Source: Endothia cerciana (taxonomy: Eukaryota; Ascomycota; Sordariomycetes; Diaporthales; Cryphonectriaceae). Taken from it: a stretch of DNA of 64,000 nt. The notes beneath the pieces were generated by a model. The model was given only the letters and a program-made list of their open reading frames with translations. It was not told the origin of the DNA and searched no databases. Shown piece after piece: positions 57,345 to 64,000 of the stretch. A program made the translations under genes and the position numbers. The stretch's first letter is position 1. Each line of letters starts with the position of its first letter. Where the stretch lies: positions 248,001 to 312,000 of the forward strand of contig JALRMH010000015.1 in the NCBI GenBank assembly GCA_026119935.1, written 5' to 3'.

Positions 57345-60150
57345 ATGGCTGACGGAGAGGAAGATTACAGCTCTCTGCCGATCACAGACCGCTGGGTACA
57401 CAAGGTTCGTCCAGCCTTTCAGGCCCATCGAGATCTCGAGGCTGTTCCGCTCTGCCGAGAGCTAACACATGGCTTCGCCCTCCCCTAGATCTGGAAAGTC
57501 CGCAAACAAGCATACGAGGACGCCACAAAACAGTTTGAGCTTACCGCCGGCGAACACGACCCGGCCTTCAAACCATTTCTGTTCGACTCGTCGCTTTGGA
57601 AGGGTGCTGTGGCTGACAGCAACGTCGCTGCTCAACAGGACGGCATAGCAGCATACTGCGCTTTCCTGAAATTCGGCAGCAGGGAGCACGGTACGAGGAC
57701 AAGGGGCGTCACCGTTACGCCCATCTGCGAAAAGGGCCTGCCCTCCACAAGAGCAGCCATCAAGACATCCTCCATCGAGGCGTTGCTATTACTCTGCGAA
57801 TTGGATGTGCCGGGCCCTGTAATCGAGGAGATCTTGCCAGTGCTCTCCGCCAAGCAACCAAAGACCGTGGCTGCGGTTCTAAATGCCCTAACGACAATTT
57901 TCCATAACTTTGGCTGCAAGATCGCGGACCCGAAACCAATCCTCAAAGTCCTTCCCAAGGTCTTTGGCCACGCCGACAAGAATGTGCGAGCCGAGGCGAC
58001 AAACCTGGCGGTCGAATTTTACAGGTGGCTCAGGGAAGCTATGAAACCAATGTTCTGGGGAGACCTGAAGCCCACACAGCAGTCTGATCTCGAGGCCCAG
58101 TTCGAGAAGATTAAGGCAGAAGGTGTCCCAAAGCAGGAGCGTCTGCTAAGGTCACAACAAGCCGCCAAGGAAAAGGCACCGGCTGCCGGGGCGGGCGACG
58201 AGGATGACGCAGAGGGCGACGAAGGCGAAGAGCCCGAGGAAATTGATGTTTTCGACCTGGCAGAACCGCAGGACGTACTCAAAGGCATACCAGCTGACTT
58301 CTACGACCGCCTCGGATCGGCAAAATGGAAGGATCGCAAGGAAGCCCTGGAGGCCCTATACGCCCTGGTCAACGTGCCCAGGATCAAAGACGGCGACTTT
58401 CACGAGGTTAACCGCTCCCTGGCAAAGTCTATGAAGGACGCCAATATTGCATGCGTCACACAGGCGGCCCAGTGTATCGAGCTCCTGGCCAAGGGCCTGC
58501 GGAAAGGCTACTCCAGGTATAGGTCGATCGTGATGCAGCCCATCATGGAGCGTTTAAAGGAAAAGAAAGCATCGGTTGCGGATGCGCTTGGTGCCGCCCT
58601 CGACCAGGTCTTCATTGCTACAAATCTGACAGACTGCCTTGAGGACATCTTGGCATATTTAGTGCACAAAAACCCACAGGTCAAAGAAGGAACCATGAAG
58701 TTCCTTGTACGATGCCTGCGAACCACTAAAGACGTGCCCAGCAAGGCAGAGATCGGCCAGATGGTCGATGCAGCCAAGAAGTTGCTCGCAGAGTCGAGTC
58801 CAGCACTTCGAGAAGGTGGCGCGGAGGTTCTTGGGACGATCATGAAGATCATCGGGGAGCGGGCAATGAATCCGCACCTGGAGGGCTTAGATGACATTCG
58901 CAAGAGCAAGATCAAGGAGTTTTATGAGACCGCAGAGGTCAAGGCCAAGGAGAAGCCCAAGGCACCACCTCCTGCTGCGAAGCCCCCACCGGGACCTACC
59001 AAAAAGGTCGTCAAGAAGGTTGTCAAGAAGGCAGCTGCGGCTCCCGCTGCGGCGCCTCCGCGGGTTGAGACGCCTCCGCCAGCACCACAGCCTGCCGCAA
59101 GATCAGGCGCCTCGAAACTTGGTCTGGCCAAGCCCGGAATTGGAGGTCTCAAGGCGCCCCAGAAGAAGCTTGGGCTTGCATCACCGCGCCGCCCAGTTGC
59201 AGCTCCTTCGCCCCCGGAAGAGGACTATGCTGAAGAACCGGAACCAGAGGCAGTAGTCTCGCCTCCCCGTCCACGTATTGGCATGGGCAGGGGAGGCCTC
59301 GCTGGCCGGTCATTAGCTAAGCCCGCTGCTGCCTCGGCAGCCCTGGCAGCGGCTGCTGAGCCCCCACCTGCACGCTCCGGACTGACGACCTTGGAACGCG
59401 CAGAGCTCGAAGAACTGCGTGACGCCAACGAGCGGCTCATGCGGCAGATAGAGGAGCATCGCCATGATCGATCGAAGCTCTTATCTGAGATTCAGGAGCT
59501 CAAGAACCAGAACGCAGGTCTCATCGAGGATCACACTCGCGACGTTCTGAGCATCAAGGCGAAGGAGACGCAACTAGTCCGAGCACGTAGTGATGCTGAA
59601 GCAGCCGAGGGCACGAACGACAGGCTGCGAAGGGAACTCGACCGCCTGAAGCGAGCTTTGAGCAAGGCCGAGCAGCTGGGGGTACAGCGTGCAGATATGA
59701 TGAGCCCATCGCCCAACGACATGGGCAGCCCTGTTCGTGGCGATATGGGCGAGGGCATGCCGAGGTCCACCGGCATCGGTCAACGCGCGAGCTATTATAG
59801 CAACATGTCCGACGAGAAGGAAAACGGCGACATACCATCCGCGTACGCGAGACATAAGGCTCTCAGTCCGGATCTGGGGCGGTACGCTAATGGCGTCCAT
59901 GCGAGCGGACGGGCGTCGCCGGCGGTGGGATCGGTTCACACAAGTTTCTCGGATAACAATACGCCTGCAGCTACTGCTGGGAATGGAAATGGGGCTGAGA
60001 GCTGGAAGCGCGCAGCCGAGGTGACAAGTCAACTGAAGGCGAGGATTGAGCAGATGAAGGTAAGATGACCAGGATCTTGTGCTCCGATAGTTCGTCGACG
60101 GGTTTATGCTGACTTTGCGACAGGCCAAGCAAGGTTTTGCGCGGCAGTAG
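57345..60150 (+). CDS. Stu2/XMAP215-family microtubule polymerase (AlpA/Alp14-like)
   Basis: A microtubule plus-end polymerase that acts at spindle poles, kinetochores and cytoplasmic microtubules. Exons 57345-57404, 57489-60059 and 60124-60150 give 885 residues. TOG1 covers about residues 1-245 (DRWVHKIWKVRKQAYEDA at its start). An acidic linker (DEDDAEGDEGEEPEEIDVFD) leads to TOG2 (about 290-505, FYDRLGSAKWKDRKEALEAL). A Pro/Ala/Lys/Arg-rich basic linker (about 510-650, KKVVKKVVKKAAAAPAAAPP) is the microtubule-lattice-binding part. A coiled coil (about 650-765) dimerises the protein. Two TOG domains plus coiled coil is the fungal arrangement. ATG 57345 (MADGEEDYSS) matches relatives; an upstream in-frame ATG at 57162 exists and cannot be excluded. 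The last exon encodes only AKQGFARQ. Confidence 0.95.
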
Positions 60151-60735
60151 GTCAATCTGCTCTCTCCGAGCCGTCGTCATCGTTGACATTGGGGCTGCGT
60201 GCGCTCGGGTTCGAGGTGCGCTTGGCTTACCCTCATCTCGCGACCCAAATGAAATTCAGCGTGGATCCTAATGGGCATTCACAAAGAATGTGAGGGATCT
60301 TGAATGCCGTATGGATGGTTTGGGTACACGGCTAGGAAGGTCGAGCATTTTCAGGGCGTTCGGTCCCTTGGGTGGTAAAGGTTCCGTCAGAGCGTTGTCA
60401 ACCTTAATTCGTGATTTCCGACGTTCCATACGATACCTGTTATCCTGTTGTTCTGCACACAGTCGGTGTACCTGCGCGTTGTTTCGCGGAAAAAAGATAG
60501 ATACCACTACTCTGTGCTTTCTTGTTTTACGCAAGGAGAGAGAAATATTACTTCGGATTAAAACAGGCTGGAGCGTCAGTAGGTCAAGTGGCTGGTCCTC
60601 TGGCTTGATCTGACAGCGCCTTTACCCTGCCCCTGGTATCCTCTGGGTTTTGGGATGAATTACCTGGGAGTGATCAGATGAGAATCCCAGTCACTGATAC
60701 ATGCCTATCCTTCGGAATTTCTGATCACGTTTCCT
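60151..60735. other. intergenic region without recognised gene
   Basis: 3' flank of the Stu2-type gene. No recognisable upstream part of the polygalacturonase remnant was found here. Confidence 0.5.
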
Positions 60736-61054
60736 TCATCTCGGGCGACACGGGCACCGTCAAGAGCATCACGTACAAGAACATCAGCACCAGCCAGGCC
60801 ACCGACTACGGCGTCATCATTACCCAGGCCTACGACGGTGACGAGGCCACCACGGGCGTTCCCATCACCGACCTGACGCTGAGCGGCATCACGGGCACAG
60901 TGAGCAGCGACGCCACCAACATCTACATCGACTGCAGTAGCACATCGACTGCGGTAGCACTACCTCGTGCGAGAGCTGGACCTGGGACGTCGACGTCACG
61001 GGCGGCGGGACGAGCAGCGACTGCGAGAACGTGCCTAGCGGTGCTTCTTGCTAG
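60736..61054 (+). pseudogene. polygalacturonase (GH28) remnant
   Basis: Only the C-terminal third of a secreted pectin-degrading polygalacturonase is present. From about 60736 the frame reads ISGDTGTVKSITYKNI, DYGVIITQAYDGDEATTGV, PITDLTLSGITGTV and NIYIDC, all typical of the last coils of the GH28 beta-helix. The frame then breaks because of a 17-bp tandem duplication (60927-60943 and 60944-60960, one mismatch). After the duplication the second frame continues with the family ending: SCESWTWDVDV, SSDCENVPSGASC and a stop at 61052-61054. The catalytic Asp/His residues, which lie upstream in the fold, are absent, and no ATG with signal peptide precedes. So it is both 5'-truncated and frameshifted. 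It could be the scar of a rearrangement. Confidence 0.85.
60927..60960 (+). repeat. 17-bp tandem duplication causing frameshift
   Basis: ATCGACTGC(A/G)GTAGCAC twice in a row, differing at one base. Seventeen is not a multiple of three, so it shifts the GH28 reading frame. Confidence 0.9.
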
Positions 61055-61616
61055 ATGGTGACGCCCCCCGGCCGAGCGATGGCCGAGGGCGGGACGACGG
61101 GTTGTGCTTGGAGTTCGCGGGCTCGCTGATAAGCGATGGGCTTGCTTTACTTCTGCAATTTGTAAATATTCTCGGGGACAAAAGCACATAAAGAACTGCT
61201 GCAAGGTAACTTCTTTCTCGCCATGCTGGTGCCTGATTTGTTCTGTGGGCTGTGACGTTGATGTTCGAGGCGAGTCAAGGTGGCTCAACACAAGTATACC
61301 TGTGTACCGGTCGAACTGCGTTTACATTGAAGATCACGCTAAGATATTGCAGTCCACAGGAAAGGCATGTATCCCCAATGGCATGAATCCTTGTGTCCAG
61401 GAAACGGCTACCTCTGTCTCGATCCATCCACGATGTATGGCCGGCCGCCTTGCTTCTGCCCGTCCACGGCCTCCAAACCGCGCTTCTCGCTTTCCGCCAT
61501 CCCAAACATGGGCATGCAGAAGAAAACACACCAGGCTTCAACGGTTCTTACGTGATTTGTGCTTTTTTTTTTTAAGAACAAAATGACCCGAAGACACGTC
61601 CGTATCAACTCGTTTT
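61055..61616. other. intergenic region without recognised gene
   Basis: A T10 run at 61564-61573 and several short open frames on both strands without any domain; 3' flank of the next gene. Confidence 0.5.
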
Positions 61617-63583
61617 CTACCTCCGAGTATTTCTCTGGATCAGAGACCTGTCTTGATATGGTTTATGAGGGAGTTGACAGTATTGTGCGTTTCTCACCCC
61701 CCGCCCATCCGGAGTCAAGCCCACGGGGCGTCGAGGGGCGTCGGCCGCAGAGTCCCGCGAAACCTCAGAAAACGAGTACGGGGTGGCCGTGTATATCTCA
61801 TCACTAAGCGCCGATACAGGTGTGCGCGGCATGCTCCTACCACTTACAGAGGGAGTACGCACATACCGAGCGGAACTGTCCTCCCCGGCTACACCCTCGT
61901 CGGGAGTCGGGTGGGTTACGGCAGGGAAGTTATGCTGGTATTCGAAATCGCTTCCTGCGGGCAGACCCTCGAGCCAGTGGGATACGTTGCGGGTACCAGA
62001 TGATGCACTTGGGCTGTCAGGCCTATTACTGTCCACGAGTGTGTCGCTGCGCCAAGAGGGAGGCATAGGTACCTCGTGGACACCGAATGCGGATGCTGTC
62101 TGCACAGCATCATAATAGACGGTTGATGGGGCGTTGTGCGTATGTAGCGAGTCGCCTGTGCTCGAGCTGGAAGAGGTGGCAGAAGACACCACCGAACCGA
62201 CGCCGACAAGCATACTGGCGTCAGCGTCGGGGTCCGCTTCTTGTGAAGGTAGATCTCGCGTGGACGTCTGCCGCGGGGCTGGGCGGTGTTCAGCGTATGG
62301 CGATAGCGCGCCTTCGTAGCAGGGAATGTCCAATAATTCCTCCACGTTCACGCGAGGACGCCACAAATCAGCGGGGACTTGATTTCGAGATCGGCTGCCG
62401 TATGGTCCATAAGGCCTCGACCGCGATGTACTCAGTGGCAGCTGCTCGGTGGCGCGCCGCCTGAGCTCAGGCGAGCGGGGACGGTATCTCTGGGCCCCTC
62501 GGTCTTGTGGAAAGGTGTGGGCTTGACGCCTGAGGGCGAAAGTGTCATGCACAATGTCGCATCGTTGTGGTGAGCGACGCCGGCGATCATGATTCGAGAG
62601 CGGCCCAGGAGAGTCGTACGGGAGAGACGAGGACGGCAAATACCGATCGCGTGTATCGATAGGCTGAGCCATTGCATGTGTTCGCTGTGCCTTTGGTCTT
62701 TGCCAGCCGCTACGCATGGCCAATATCCCATAGAGTCTCGCTGGTTTTGCAAGGCATAGAGACTCGCGGAGGTCCCCCTCAGAAGTTGGCTGAAGCCACC
62801 ATATCAGTCTCTTTGGTCTTTTAAGTGGTTCGCAGCGCCACTGCCCATGTCTCGACTGCCTGAGCCTCCGTTGCACTTGTATAAACCCATACGAGGGTAG
62901 GTTGTGATCCCCTATGTTCGGCCGAAGTAGGCATGCCTTCAGAATAGTTTCAACATCTCCGAGGCCAAATCTATTGTTCCACAGATGTCAGACGCCTATG
63001 CAACCCTGAGTGCGTAGAGTCAAGTGGCTCTCCATGGGCTTCTCTCTCCCAGTGAGTGGGATAATGATATGACTTACTGCAGCCCGTCATGAATATTCTC
63101 ACTTTCAATGAGAAATCTGAAAGATCTGAACCGGAAAAGCTCTCGAACACCCGGTTGACAGAACGGCGGAGTGGGCTCTAGATGCCAGTATCCAACATGG
63201 CGTGGCTGTCCCAACCGTCCTTGAACTAGCTCTTCGTTCCAGGCCATATTCAGAAAGTTCACTACATCGATGCCTCTGATTTTAGAATTCATAGACGAAC
63301 AACCTGCGCGCCGGATCTCATCAGGCTTGCCTGCCAGGGAGATCGCCCCAGAGCTCTGCCGGTAACTGGGCATCGGACACGTGGAGAATGGCACCTGATG
63401 CTCGACGCCAAGCCGGTCGACTCGCCTCCAGAACTGACCCAGCAGGACCTGGTTCAGCCTCTCTTGTACTAGCATCTTTAGTTGGTCGTGCATGCCGATT
63501 TGCCTCTGGAAACCTCGTGGCTCCCGTGGTGCAAGACACCTGTGCAATGTACAAGGTGGGGTTTGGTACTTCGTTCTGACCAT
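61617..63583 (-). CDS. hypothetical two-exon protein
   Basis: A 619-residue protein I do not recognise. Exon 1 (63583-63078) starts at an ATG in good context (CGACCATGG) and its frame runs straight into a perfect donor CA|GTAAGT. A 107-bp intron (62971-63077) with a CTGAC branch and CAATAG acceptor joins it in frame to exon 2 (62970-61617). The first ~300 residues look ordered, with many Trp, Phe and Cys (FRFRSFRFLIESENI, GLGDVETILKACLLRP, RLIWWLQPTSEGD). The rest is Ser/Pro/Arg-rich and probably disordered (VVSSATSSSSSTGD, SVSGRSMPRTPVSALSDE). No membrane helix or signal peptide. Earlier exons upstream of 63583 cannot be excluded. The domain architecture suggests a regulatory or scaffold protein, but that is a guess. 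Confidence 0.6.
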
Positions 63584-64000
63584 GGTCGATGAGATTTCTC
63601 AGGGGTCTCTGGTTTCTACAGACGAGAAACAGACTGGTGAGCTGACAAAGAGATTGTCAGAGAGCAGTAACAGCAAGAGGCAGGGAAGAATATTGAAACT
63701 TAAATACGCTCTCGAAATTCTAGGTCAACGTCCACTGTGCCCATGACAAGCCTCTGTTTGCGTCAGCTCTGCTCAGTCAATCGCTAATTGAATCCCTGTG
63801 CAGGCCACGCACGTATCTAAACTAACTGTGACGAGCCGTGTGAGATGACTTGAGGTCTCGTACAGGATCAGCGAGTCCTCAATATTTCTTCTCTACATCC
63901 CTCTATTAATTATGATTGGGATATCACATATGAAGCGTATATATATGGTTTTCAGATCCTGACGTGACGATGGTCCCGCTAATGGCCTCCTGATTAGAAT
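63584..64000. other. right flank
   Basis: 5' flank of the preceding minus-strand gene; AT-rich toward the end (63890-63960). No gene recognised. Confidence 0.5.

Overview
The window looks like chromosomal DNA of a filamentous ascomycete (Pezizomycotina, most likely a Sordariomycete). Genes carry short introns (about 50 to 220 bp) with GTRNGT-type donors and CTRAC-type branch points. Families such as Egh16/MAS3 (DUF3129), DUF1996, AKR7, PAC-1/LIS1 and DUF3429 are typical of that group. No rRNA, tRNA, CRISPR array or intact transposon was recognised. Exon models below were joined by hand. Every multi-exon model given with exon boundaries sums to a whole number of codons.

Layout: (1) 2.6-9.4 kb is a small aromatic-metabolism-like block: a vanillyl-alcohol-oxidase-type flavoprotein (minus), a divergently transcribed FAD aromatic hydroxylase (plus) and a DHA2-type MFS transporter (minus). 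(2) 11.6-17.2 kb holds an O-fucosyltransferase-like membrane protein, a 2EXR/F-box-like protein whose start codon appears split by an intron, and an unknown protein. (3) 18.0-27.7 kb is a giant VPS13 gene with one intron. (4) 27.7-43.6 kb is gene-poor. It holds a cytochrome P450, a mitochondrial DUF3429 inner-membrane protein with a very charged tail, a disordered protein with H-N-G-V repeats, and a secreted Egh16/MAS3 protein. (5) 43.7-50.2 kb holds a secreted DUF1996 protein, an NTF2/SnoaL-fold protein, a three-repeat gelsolin/severin-type actin regulator and an AKR7-type aldo-keto reductase. (6) 51.8-60.2 kb holds an unknown two-exon protein, then LIS1/PAC-1 (NudF) and a Stu2/XMAP215 microtubule polymerase facing away from each other. 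(7) 60.7-63.6 kb holds a broken polygalacturonase remnant and an unknown 619-residue two-exon protein.

How the genes relate: most are unrelated housekeeping or accessory genes. Three groupings may be functional: the flavoprotein/hydroxylase/transporter trio, the two secreted proteins (Egh16 and DUF1996), and the two microtubule regulators sharing one divergent intergenic region. The most unexpected signal is a set of thirteen uninterrupted C or G tracts of 11-15 nt. Near genes with a clear orientation they lie as C-tracts in introns and 5' flanks and as G-tracts just beyond stop codons. Two probable GC-AG introns were also found.
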